From contig NZ_BSOG01000004.1 in NCBI RefSeq assembly GCF_030160395.1, positions 186,001 to 250,000 on the forward strand: a stretch of DNA of 64,000 nt, given 5' to 3'. Position numbers and translations under genes: made by a program. Origin of the DNA: Chitinimonas prasina (GTDB lineage: Bacteria; Pseudomonadota; Gammaproteobacteria; Burkholderiales; Chitinimonadaceae). Below, piece after piece: positions 41,509 to 50,800 of this stretch. The notes below the pieces were generated by a model. It made no database searches. It had not been told where the DNA came from and saw nothing but the letters and a program-made list of their open reading frames with translations. Positions within the stretch are counted from its first letter, which is position 1, and the number at the start of each line of letters is the position of its first letter.

Positions 41509-42363
41509 TCAGCGCATCCAGGGTAGCCACATGGCCATGGCCGCGACGGCAATACCCACCAGCATGGCCAAACTCATCACAGCCAACAGCCCAGCAACCA
41601 CCCAGCGCCCTCTGGCTTTGGCGCGGGACTGCGCGTAGAAAACCGCCTCCAGCACGGCCAAGGGCAGGAGGTAGTTGGCAAAAGCCAGTACATCGAGAGT
41701 CGGCCCGGTGCCCGTTTCCGGGTCGAAACCAACCGGGCCACCACTGGCTATCACCCAGAACATCAGTGCCACCCTGAAGAACCAAACCCCGCTCACCACC
41801 ATGAACAAGCGCAATGCCCAGCGCCGATGAGCCTCGATATTGCGTCGCCACCCCTCGCGCCAAGCCTGGGCGGCAAAGAACAAGATCAGGCAGGCATTGA
41901 GTGTCAATCCCAGATGCAAGGGGAGCGCACCGGCCCTGCCCTGCACCCAGATCAGGTAGAGCCCCGCCCCCGCAACCACCAATGCCGCCAGGACATAGAT
42001 GCGACCATTCCAGCGGTGCAAGGCTGGCAAACGGCGCCGCAGCCAGGGCAGCAGCTGCAGCAATCCACCGGCAATCACCACGGCCGCCAGCATCACATGC
42101 AAGCCCATCATCACATTCGACAAGGTGTCGCCAGGCACATAGCCACGGGGCACCACCTTATTCCAGACTTCGAACTGTCCCCGCAGGGCATTCCCCACAT
42201 AGAACAGCAGCAGATAGGCCACAAACAGCAACTGCCCCAGCAGCACAGTGCCGTAACAGGCACGTACAGACCAATCCAGGGCACGCCGCGACAGCGTGTC
42301 CGCCCGCCGCCCCAAGGCCAGGTGCTGCTCGACAGGTACCGTAACGGATGCTTCCAGGGTCAT
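41509..42363 (-). CDS. DUF2306 membrane protein
   Basis: A 284-residue inner-membrane protein with about seven to eight hydrophobic segments. Conserved family marks include HVMLAAVVIAGGLLQLLPWLR followed by HRWNGRIYVLAALV, and AHRRWALRLF in a later loop, the paired His-rich pattern of DUF2306 proteins (some related to heme/cytochrome-like membrane proteins; no function is established). It is divergent from a LysR regulator gene 265 bp away, which might control it. Start ATG 42363 has GGGAG (in CTGCGGGAGTG) close upstream. Confidence 0.82.
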   Translation of the reverse strand: MTLEASVTVPVEQHLALGRRADTLSRRALDWSVRACYGTVLLGQLLFVAYLLLFYVGNALRGQFEVWNKVVPRGYVPGDTLSNVMMGLHVMLAAVVIAGGLLQLLPWLRRRLPALHRWNGRIYVLAALVVAGAGLYLIWVQGRAGALPLHLGLTLNACLILFFAAQAWREGWRRNIEAHRRWALRLFMVVSGVWFFRVALMFWVIASGGPVGFDPETGTGPTLDVLAFANYLLPLAVLEAVFYAQSRAKARGRWVVAGLLAVMSLAMLVGIAVAAMAMWLPWMR

Positions 42364-42628
42364 GATGCACTCCCGCAGGGGTCAAGATAGCCAGTACTAT
42401 CGAACCCCAGCTGCGTGAAATACAGATGCATGGGACAGAGCGCAGAAAGCGTGAACTGAAATGCAGCAAGCGCCGATACACCGCAGCCTGCCTGCGAATT
42501 GGCGCTGCTGCTTGAAAGCCCATGATCCACCAAGGTCGCCCCGTACCTGAACCCACAGCCATTTTTGCAGCCATGGCTTGCCAGCACCAAGCTTTGCCCA
42601 CACATGCCTCTACCGCCACAATGACGGC

Positions 42629-43540
42629 ATGCCCAAGCGCCAACTTCCCTCTTTGCATGGCCTACGTGCCTTCGAGTCCGCCGGCCGCCACCTCAGCTTC
42701 AGCCTGGCAGCCCTTGAATTGTCGGTCAGCCAGAGTGCCATCAGCCACCATATCAGGCAGCTTGAGGACGAGCTGGGTACACCATTGTTTGTACGGCGCA
42801 CCCGCGCCATCGCCCTGACACCGGCAGGCACGGTGCTGCTGGCCCATGCCAGCCAGGCCCTGGATCTGCTGGCCGCCGGATCCCGAGCCGCGCGGGAAAC
42901 CCAGCGATGCCAGCTGCGCGTCAGCCTGCTGCCCTCATTTGCAGCCCATTGGCTGGTGCCACGCCTGCCACGCTTTCAGGCAGCACATCCTGATATAGAA
43001 ATTATGCTCGACCCGGCCCTGGTGAAAGCCGAGGTAGGCCCAGGCGGCGTCGATCTAGCCATACGCTATGGCCAAGGAGACTGGCCCGGCAGCGAAGTGC
43101 AACTGCTGCTGAGGGAACAGCTGACGCCCGTCTGCAGCCCTGCCTACCGCGCCACTCTGCCAACGGTGCTTCATCCGGCAGACCTCGCGCCCTGCCCCAG
43201 GCTGACCTCTCGCACCCGTCCGCCATCAGAGTGGGACAGCTGGGCCAGCTTGACCGGCACTATGCTGCATGGCCCGCTGCATATGCTGACCGACTACAAC
43301 ATCGTGCTGCAGGCCACGCTCAACAGCCAGGGCATTGCCATGGGCCGCCTAGCCATGCTGGCCGATATTCTGGCCAGCGGCCAACTGGTGCCGTTGATGC
43401 CCGACATCGTGGCACGCGGCGAGATCGCCTATTGGTTGCTCACCCACGGCAAGCGATCACCTGCATTAACCGTGTTCTGCGACTGGCTGCTGGCAGAGGC
43501 ACAGCAGACGACGCAACGCATGAGCCAGATAGATACATAA
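42629..43540 (+). CDS. LysR-family regulator (GcvA-like)
   Basis: A 303-residue regulator starting at ATG 42629. N-terminal winged helix (LHGLRAFESAGRHLSFSLAA, LSVSQSAISHHIRQLEDELG, LFVRRTRAIALT) and a periplasmic-binding-like effector domain of the GcvA group (VSLLPSFAAHWLVPRLPRF, DLAIRYGQGDWPG, QGIAMGRLAML). Upstream in-frame ATG 42578 adds residues without features, so the later start was chosen, though neither has a strong ribosome site. Likely target: the divergent DUF2306 gene or the downstream RidA gene (inference from position). Confidence 0.9.
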   Translation: MPKRQLPSLHGLRAFESAGRHLSFSLAALELSVSQSAISHHIRQLEDELGTPLFVRRTRAIALTPAGTVLLAHASQALDLLAAGSRAARETQRCQLRVSLLPSFAAHWLVPRLPRFQAAHPDIEIMLDPALVKAEVGPGGVDLAIRYGQGDWPGSEVQLLLREQLTPVCSPAYRATLPTVLHPADLAPCPRLTSRTRPPSEWDSWASLTGTMLHGPLHMLTDYNIVLQATLNSQGIAMGRLAMLADILASGQLVPLMPDIVARGEIAYWLLTHGKRSPALTVFCDWLLAEAQQTTQRMSQIDT

Positions 43541-43615
43541 GCCGCAAACTACGCGTTTGTCTGCCTACCACGCCACACCTAGCATGGCGCCTGTCATTCA
43601 CACAGGAACACCACC

Positions 43616-44101
43616 ATGCCCAACCTTGCACAACGCCTGGCCGTGCTGGGCCTGAACCCACCGCCGCCCACCCATCCCTCATCCGAGCACTATGTATCTG
43701 CTGTACAGAGCGGCAACCTGCTGTTTGTCTCCGGCCAACTGCCCAAATGGGGTGATGCCCGCTTTTTGGGCCGCCTGGGCGAACAGTTCAATCTGGCCGA
43801 GGGCCAGCAGGCTGCCGAACTGAGCGCCCTCAATGTACTGCAACAGCTGGATCAGGCTTTACAGGGCCGGCTGGAAAGGGTCAGCCGCATCGTCAAGCTC
43901 ACGATCTTTGTTGCTGCCACAGCCGATTTCACGCAGCACAGTCAGGTCGGCAACAGCGCCTCGGCCCTGATGGTCGCCCTGTTCGGCGAGGCCGGCCAAC
44001 ACGCCCGGACCACCGTAGGCGTCGCGAGCCTGCCACGCGGCGCGGCCGTGGAGATAGAAGCCATCGTCGAACTGCACCCCACCACCGGACAGACATCATG
44101 A
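43616..44101 (+). CDS. RidA/YjgF-family protein
   Basis: A 161-residue member of the YjgF/YER057c/UK114 superfamily, of the longer ~150-residue subgroup (RLAVLGLNPPPP, GNLLFVSGQLPKWG, ALNVLQQLDQAL, ASLPRGAAVEIEAIVEL). The Arg that binds the carboxylate of enamine substrates in RidA is present in HARTTVGVASLP. RidA hydrolyses reactive imines/enamines; whether this subgroup does so is uncertain. It ends in a 4-bp overlap with the next gene, with which it is translationally coupled. Confidence 0.9.
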   Translation: MPNLAQRLAVLGLNPPPPTHPSSEHYVSAVQSGNLLFVSGQLPKWGDARFLGRLGEQFNLAEGQQAAELSALNVLQQLDQALQGRLERVSRIVKLTIFVAATADFTQHSQVGNSASALMVALFGEAGQHARTTVGVASLPRGAAVEIEAIVELHPTTGQTS

Positions 44102-44358
44102 CCTTCATCCATCTCAAGGTACGTGCTGCCATGCTGGTACATGGCTACGATAGCCAGCAGCAGGAAATCGTCGAGCATGCCGCAGCCGCCGAGTTTGCCG
44201 AAAAACTCATACGCATCGAGCGCATCCAGTCGATTACCGAACGCTATCTGCTGGTCACCGGCGCATTCGGGCGGATGATGTACTGGGAGTACGCGGAGGA
44301 TTTTGCAACAGTCAAACAACGGCTGGGTGCGGCTGGGCTACTGCTGGATGCCGATTGA
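44098..44358 (+). CDS. Hypothetical protein, 86 residues
   Basis: Not recognised. A small soluble protein, predicted mixed alpha/beta, with a Glu/Ala-rich helix (EIVEHAAAAEFAEKLIRIERI) and a YWEYAEDFATVKQRLG end. Its ATG overlaps the RidA stop (ATGA), which supports a real gene and a functional link with the RidA protein. No Cys, signal peptide or membrane segment. Confidence 0.65.
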   Translation: MTFIHLKVRAAMLVHGYDSQQQEIVEHAAAAEFAEKLIRIERIQSITERYLLVTGAFGRMMYWEYAEDFATVKQRLGAAGLLLDAD

Positions 44359-44459
44359 GTTCGCGCTACGTGTCTACGCCGTGGAATGAGGCTATCCTTG
44401 CTTTGAACAGGCTCTTACCCACAAGGTAGCCCCCTCTACACCAGACCGAGATCCCAGCA

Positions 44460-46325
44460 GTGGAAAACGCCCGTAAATTCTTTGATCAACTGAACCGCGA
44501 CTACCTGAACGTCCACAAGACAAAGGAAGACCTGTTCTGGACGACCTATATGGCCACCAGCGATGATCACGCCGGTTTCGCCCAGGCTGAAATGGCCTAC
44601 AAGTCGTTTATCTCCGACCCTGCCAGGCTGCTCGCCACCCGCCAGCACCTAGCCGCCGTCGGGCAGGCACCGGCAAGCGCAGCGCGCGACGCCCTGCTGC
44701 ATGGGCTCCAAGGCTGGGTTGCCCTGTTCGAGAGCAATATCGTCGACAACGACCAGGCGCGGGAACTGATGCAGCAATTGGTGGAAGCTGAATCCACTCT
44801 GTTCAGCCGGCGCAAGGCGCTGGTGCTCAAGCACATCAACGAACAGGGCATGGAAGAAGAAGCCACCCTGTCCTCGCTGGCGACCAATATGTCGCTCAAC
44901 CCGGTCGAAGCGCGCCGCCAGTCTTCGTTTGCCGCTTTCCGGGGCCTGGAAGAATGGGTATTGGCCAACGGCTTTCTCGACATCGTCAAGTTGCGCAATC
45001 GCTTTGCCCAGGCACTGGGCTACCGCAACTACTTCGACTACAAGGTCCGCAAGAACGAACAGATGTCCAGCGAGACCCTGTTCAACATACTGGACGACTT
45101 TGTAGCCCGCACCGAAGACGCCAATGCGCGCGCGCTGGTCGAACTGAAGGCGGCCAAGGGTGAAACCGCCCTCGCCCCATGGAACCTGCGCTTTCACATG
45201 AGCGGCGATGTCGTCAGGCAGATGGATCCCTACTTGCCCTTCGGCCGTGGCCTGCTGCGCTGGGTGGAGAGCTTCCGCCGGCTCGGCATACGCTACCGTG
45301 GCGCCACCCTGCAGCTGGATCTGCTGGATCGCAAGGGCAAGTACCAGAATGGTTTTTGCCATGGCCCCATCCCCACTTATTACAACGAGCAGGGACAGTG
45401 GGTGGCCGGCCAGATCAACTTTACCGCCGAGGCCAAGCCCGACCAGGTAGGTAGCGGCTGGCGCGCACTCAACACCTTGTTCCATGAAGGCGGCCACGCG
45501 GCGCACTTTGCCAATGTGGCACAGAATTCCCCCTGCTTCTCGCAGGAGTTCGCCCCCACTTCCATGGCCTATGCCGAAACCCAGTCCATGTTCTGCGACA
45601 GCCTGCTGGATGACGCAGACTGGCTCAAGCGCTATGCCCGCAATGCAGCGGGCGAAGCCATGCCAGATGCCCTGATCCACGCCCGCATCGAATGCAATCA
45701 GCCCTTCCGCGCCTTCAGTGAGCGCAGTATCGCTGTGGTTTCATACTTCGAATCGGCGCTATACCAGTTAGACGATGCCAGCCTGACTGCAGACACCGTG
45801 CTGGCACTGGCCCGCAGCACAGAACAACGCATTCTGGGCGTGGAAGGCCCTCGCCCGCTGCTGGCCATCCCCCATCTGCTCAACCAGGAGTCTGCCGCAG
45901 CCTATCACGGCTACCTGCTGGCCAATATGGCGGTCTACCAGACACGCGCCTACTTCCTGAACCGCTACGGCTACCTGACCGACAACCCTGCCATCGGCCC
46001 CCTGCTGACCCAGCACTACTGGGTGCCGGGCAACAGCATCAACCACAACGCCACCCTGCTCAGCCTCACCGGCGAGGGCTTCTCGGCACGCTATCTTGCG
46101 GATGACTGCAATATGACAGTTGCGGAAGCCTGGACTCAGGCCCAGGCCACCATGGCCGCCGCGGCAGAACGTCAGTACCCCCAGGACTACCCCGACAATC
46201 TCGAGGCCCATATCCGCATCGTGCATGGCGCCGAGGTACTGGCCGACAGCACCGAGTCCGAAGCGGCCATGTGCCAGCAGTTCGAGCGTTGGGTGGGCGA
46301 GCACTACGCCGCGCCAGTGCACTAA
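44460..46325 (+). CDS. M3-family metallopeptidase (oligopeptidase)
   Basis: A 621-residue, mainly helical protein starting at GTG 44460 (ribosome site weak). The zinc site HEGGH is at residues 342-346 in NTLFHEGGHAAHF, followed by the third-ligand Glu about 25 residues later in MAYAETQSMF. The surrounding layout (RYRGATLQLDLLDRKGK, NQESAAAYHGYLLANMAV, FLNRYGYLTDNPAIGPLL) fits the M3/PepF branch of oligoendopeptidases, which digest short peptides in the cytoplasm. There is no signal peptide. A single-gene unit with a possible hairpin after the stop. Substrate range unknown. Confidence 0.88.
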   Translation: MENARKFFDQLNRDYLNVHKTKEDLFWTTYMATSDDHAGFAQAEMAYKSFISDPARLLATRQHLAAVGQAPASAARDALLHGLQGWVALFESNIVDNDQARELMQQLVEAESTLFSRRKALVLKHINEQGMEEEATLSSLATNMSLNPVEARRQSSFAAFRGLEEWVLANGFLDIVKLRNRFAQALGYRNYFDYKVRKNEQMSSETLFNILDDFVARTEDANARALVELKAAKGETALAPWNLRFHMSGDVVRQMDPYLPFGRGLLRWVESFRRLGIRYRGATLQLDLLDRKGKYQNGFCHGPIPTYYNEQGQWVAGQINFTAEAKPDQVGSGWRALNTLFHEGGHAAHFANVAQNSPCFSQEFAPTSMAYAETQSMFCDSLLDDADWLKRYARNAAGEAMPDALIHARIECNQPFRAFSERSIAVVSYFESALYQLDDASLTADTVLALARSTEQRILGVEGPRPLLAIPHLLNQESAAAYHGYLLANMAVYQTRAYFLNRYGYLTDNPAIGPLLTQHYWVPGNSINHNATLLSLTGEGFSARYLADDCNMTVAEAWTQAQATMAAAAERQYPQDYPDNLEAHIRIVHGAEVLADSTESEAAMCQQFERWVGEHYAAPVH

Positions 46326-46364
46326 CGGTAACGCAATCAGCGCTTGATACGCAGTAACCCTGAA

Positions 46365-46385
46365 GGGCGGATCGCCAATCCGTCC
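46365..46385 (+). terminator. Hairpin after the M3 peptidase gene
   Basis: GGGCGGAT (46365-46372) pairs with ATCCGTCC (46378-46385), 8 bp with one G-U, loop of five. A T-rich stretch follows about 20 bases later, so termination is plausible but weak. Confidence 0.45.
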
Positions 46386-46421
46386 CTCTGCAATGAATCA
46401 TAATTTTTCAAAGTTTGACTC

Positions 46422-46874
46422 ATGATCGACCCCTATTCCGTCAGCCATCCTACGGCGCCCCCGACCCGCCCTCACAGTCTTCCTATACTCGCCGCGTTCT
46501 GTATCACTATCGCCGCATTGGTTGCAGTGGTGATGCTGCTGACAACAGGCAGGGCCTCGATGCAGCTCTTGTTGTCGGGGCCATCCTTTTCCCTGCCTGT
46601 CATTGCTCAGCACATCCAGTACGGTGCAATTTTTTATGCGTTCTGGTGCGCCATAAGAAGGCAACACAGCCCTGCAAAGCCTTTGATGCTGGCGGCCTTG
46701 ATGACAGTTCCTGTTGCCATGCTTCAGCGCTATGACTTGATCAGTATCGGAGCACAGCCAGTCATCCTGGTTGCTGCACCTATAGGATTGGGCCTGATGG
46801 CACTTCTCGCGCTGATCTCTTGCATTAGGCAAGCCAGGAAATCGTGCGAACGCCAAGGCCAATCGAAGGAATAA
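46422..46874 (+). CDS. Hypothetical four-helix membrane protein
   Basis: A 150-residue protein of unknown family. Four hydrophobic segments (about 23-43, 56-73, 86-100, 110-133) and a basic, Ser/Gln-rich C-terminal tail. Pro-rich soluble N-terminus of about 20 residues. It precedes the ATP-grasp gene by 85 bp in the same direction; a link between the two is only positional. Confidence 0.6.
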   Translation: MIDPYSVSHPTAPPTRPHSLPILAAFCITIAALVAVVMLLTTGRASMQLLLSGPSFSLPVIAQHIQYGAIFYAFWCAIRRQHSPAKPLMLAALMTVPVAMLQRYDLISIGAQPVILVAAPIGLGLMALLALISCIRQARKSCERQGQSKE

Positions 46875-46959
46875 CCGGCCTGGTTTTGAGCCCCGCAGTA
46901 TTTGCCACTTGCACCTCCTGTGCGCAGGACATCCCGCCTACCCGCAACACCGCCAAAGC

Positions 46960-47718
46960 ATGAACCAGCCCACCTTGATACTCACCCCTCGCTACACCGA
47001 GGACGCGCAAGCACTCTGGCGAGCGGCCAACCAACTGGGCTGGCATGTTGAGCGCCTAAGCAGTTGGCGCATCCCCGAGACCTACCTGTCTTTATCCGAG
47101 CCCGTGCTTTACCTGGAAGCCTTGTTTGGCCCGACACTGGCCGAGCAAATGGGCGTGACGCTGTTGAATCCGCCCGAGGACTGGCTGGTTGGGCTGCCGG
47201 ACCGCTATCGAAAACGCCAGATAACCATGACCTCCCTGGGTGTTGCCAGAGATCGAACCGAGCCTGCGTTCATCAAGCCCCCTAACGACAAGAGCTTTAT
47301 TGCCAAGGTCTATACCGGCGCTGACTTGCCCAGCGATCTGCCAGGGGAAATGTCGGTACTGGTCTCCGAAGTAGTCACCTGGGAAAGTGAGTTCCGGTGT
47401 TTTGTCCTGAACAGACAACTCCGTACCTATTCCATATACGCTCGACTGGGTGAGCTACAGGATGAGTTGGGCTATCAAACCACGACCGAAGAGCAACTAG
47501 CCCTGGAACACTTCATGGCTGAGTTGCTGCTAGACATGTCGGTACCTCTACCCGAAGCTATCGTCGTCGATGTGGGTTACATCCAGGGACGTGGGTGGGC
47601 ATGCATAGAGCTCAATGCTGCATGGGGCGCCGGCATTTATGGATGCGATCCGATCCAGGCACTCGCAGTAATCCGATGCGCCTCCCAGTCCCGGCAGAGT
47701 TGTAAAGCCGTGGAATAG
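46960..47718 (+). CDS. Orphan ATP-grasp domain protein (R2K-like)
   Basis: A 252-residue protein from ATG 46960. The chain has the ATP-grasp layout: an N-terminal alpha/beta part, EPAFIKPPNDKSFIAKVYTG with the ATP-binding lysines, SEVVTWESEFRCFVLN, and the metal-binding IVVDVGYIQGRGWACIELNAAWGAG. The wording is nearest to the R2K-clade ATP-grasp families (DUF4343 type), some of which occur in peptide-tailoring or phage loci. No partner gene that would carry a substrate peptide is adjacent, and no ribosome site is obvious before the ATG. A carbon-nitrogen ligase role is likely; substrate unknown. Confidence 0.72.
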   Translation: MNQPTLILTPRYTEDAQALWRAANQLGWHVERLSSWRIPETYLSLSEPVLYLEALFGPTLAEQMGVTLLNPPEDWLVGLPDRYRKRQITMTSLGVARDRTEPAFIKPPNDKSFIAKVYTGADLPSDLPGEMSVLVSEVVTWESEFRCFVLNRQLRTYSIYARLGELQDELGYQTTTEEQLALEHFMAELLLDMSVPLPEAIVVDVGYIQGRGWACIELNAAWGAGIYGCDPIQALAVIRCASQSRQSCKAVE

Positions 47719-47822
47719 TCCACCAGGCTATGGCAGCCGACATCAGACCTTTTGCTTTCAGCAAGGCAGCAAGCAGCGAACCCCGCTAAAATCGCGACTT
47801 GCTTGAATAACCTTGTGTATCC

Positions 47823-50800
47823 ATGTTTCCTGCCCAGCTCGACCTCGCCTTACAAACCTGCCTGCTCCGCGATCACCACGGCTTGCGCCAGAAGGCGCGC
47901 AACCTGCGTGAGCGCAGCAAGCAAAAGCAGCCTGTCGACAAGCAGGAAACCGAGCTGATCCAGGCCATCGCACTATCACAGGCCAAGTATGCGGCCCGCC
48001 TGGCGCGGCTACCCAAGCCCGAGTTTGACGACTTCCTGCCGGTCAACCAGCGACGGGACGAGCTGCGGGCAGCCATCGCTAACCACCAGGTGGTCATCGT
48101 CTGTGGCGAAACCGGCTCCGGCAAGACCACCCAGCTACCCAAGATATGCCTGGAGCTGGGACGGGGCGTAGCCGGCCTGATCGGCCATACCCAGCCACGC
48201 CGCCTGGCAGCGCGTACCGTGGCCACCCGTATCGCACAGGAGCTCAAGACCGAGATCGGCGACACCGTAGGCTACAAGGTGCGCTTTACCGACAAGTCTT
48301 CCGAGCTCAGCCTGATCAAGCTGATGACGGACGGTATCCTGCTGGCCGAAACCCAGACCGACCGCTATCTCAGCCAGTACGACACCATCATCGTCGACGA
48401 GGCGCATGAGCGTTCGCTCAATATCGATTTCCTGCTGGGTTTTCTCAAGCAGTTGCTGCCCCGCCGGCCCGATCTCAAGGTCATCGTCACCTCTGCCACC
48501 ATCGATGCCGACCGTTTCAGCCAGCATTTTGACGGCGCGCCAGTAATCGAGGTATCGGGCCGCACCTATCCGGTGGAAGTCCGCTACAAGGAGCTGCGCA
48601 GCAAGGACGAAGATGACGCCGACCTGGAGATGGAAGAAGCCGTGGTCGATGCCGTGCAGGAGCTGTGGCGTCACGATGGAGCGGGCGATGTGCTGGTGTT
48701 CCTGCCCGGCGAGCGCGAGATACGGGAAACAGCCGAAGAACTCCGCCGTGCCAAGATCATGGGCGCCGAAATCGTCCCGCTGTTTGCACGCCTGTCGGTC
48801 GAGGATCAGCAAAAGGTCTTCAGGCCCAGCAACGGACGGCGCGTGGTGCTGTCCACCAATGTGGCGGAGACATCACTGACGGTGCCTGGCATCAAATATG
48901 TGATCGACTCCGGCCTCGCCAGGATGAACCGCTATTCGCCGCGCGCCAAGGTGGAGCAGCTGCAGATAGAGAAGATCTCCCAAGCCAGCGCACGCCAGCG
49001 CGCCGGTCGTTGCGGCCGGGTAGCCGCCGGTGTCTGTGTCCGCCTTTACGCAGAGAAGGATTTCAACGCCCGTCCCGCCTTTACCGACCCGGAAATCCTG
49101 CGCTCGTCGCTGGCCGCCGTCATCCTGCGCATGCAGGCTCTGCGCCTGGGCAAGGTGGAGGATTTCCCGTTTCTGGAAGCCCCATCCGGCCGACTGATCG
49201 CCGATGGTTACGCCCTGCTGCACGAGCTGGGCGCGGTGGATGAGCAAGGGGTACTGACCCGCCTGGGCCATGAGCTGGCCCGCCTGCCCATCGACCCCAA
49301 GATAGGCCGCATGTTGCTGGCAGGCCGTGACGAAGCCTGCCTGCCGGAGCTGTTGATCATCGCCTCGGCACTCAGCATACAGGATCCGCGTGATCGCCCC
49401 TTCGAGGCGCGCGATGCCGCCGACCGGGCCCATGCCAAATTTGCTGACGACAAGTCCGACTTTGTCAGCCTGCTCAACCTCTGGCATTTCTTTGAGCAGG
49501 CACTCAAGCAGAAAAAGTCCAATCGCCTGCTGGTGCAGGAGTGCCACAGCAACTTCCTCAGCTATCTGCGCATGCGTGAGTGGCGCGAGCTACACAAACA
49601 ATTGGCCGATATCGTCGAGGACATGGGCTGGAAGGCCATTACTACTCCGGCCGCTGCACCTGCTGTAGCCAAGGCCGGCGTGCCCGAGCTGCCCAAGAAG
49701 GCAGAAAAGGAGCGGGCACAGGCCGCGCAGCAGCAATACGATGCACTGCATCGCGCCTTGTGCACCGGCTTGCTGGGCCAGATAGGCATGAAGCAGCCGG
49801 ACGAGGACGAATACCTGGGCGCCCGTGGCATCAAGTTCGCGGTCTTTCCAGGCAGCGCGCTTAAGAAGGCGCGGCCCAAGTGGGTAGTTAGCGCCGAGTT
49901 GGTTGAAACCACCAAACTCTATGCCCGCTGCGTGGCGGCCATCCAGCCGGAATGGCTGGAAAAACTGGCCAACCACCTGGTCAACCGCGATTACTTCGAA
50001 CCGCATTGGGAAGAAGGCATGGCCCAGGTAGTAGCCAGCGAACGCGTCACGCTCTATGGCCTCCCTGTAGTGGCCAGGCGCAAGGTGCACTATGGCAGTG
50101 TCAACCCGGTCGAAGCACGCGAAATCATGATCAAGGAGGGCCTGGCCGGGCGTCGCTTCAACACCCGCGCGGCCTTCTGGCAGCATAACGAGAAGTTGAT
50201 CAGCGAGATCGAGGAACTGGAGCACAAAGCCCGCCGCCAGGACGTGCTGGTTGACGAGCAGGTGCTGTTCGACTTCTACGACCAGCGGATTCCAGCAGAC
50301 ATCGTTAATGGCCAGGGCTTCGATGCCTGGCGCAAACAGGCTGAGAAGGAGCAGCCGCAACTGCTGTTCCTCAGCCGCGACGACCTGATGCGCCATGCTG
50401 GCGAGAGCATCACCGAGCAGCAGTTCCCGCCCACCCTGGTACTGGATGGGGTGGTACTACCACTGGCTTACCGCTTTGAGCCCGGGCATGCGCTGGATGG
50501 CGTGACCGTGCAACTTCCCCTGCACCTGCTGAACAAGGTCAATGGGGCTGCATTCGACTGGCTGGTGCCAGGCCTGATACGCGAGAAGATCACCCATCTG
50601 GTGAAATCGCTACCCAAGAGCATACGTCGCTTGTGCGTGCCGGTACCCGAATTCGTAACCCGCGCCATGGTGACACTGGACAAGGCCGACCATCGCGCGC
50701 CCTTGTTGCCGCAGCTGGCACATGCCGTAGGCAGGGGTATAGGCCAGCCCGTCAGCATCGATGAATTTGATCTGGATGACCTGCCAGGGCATCTGCGCAT

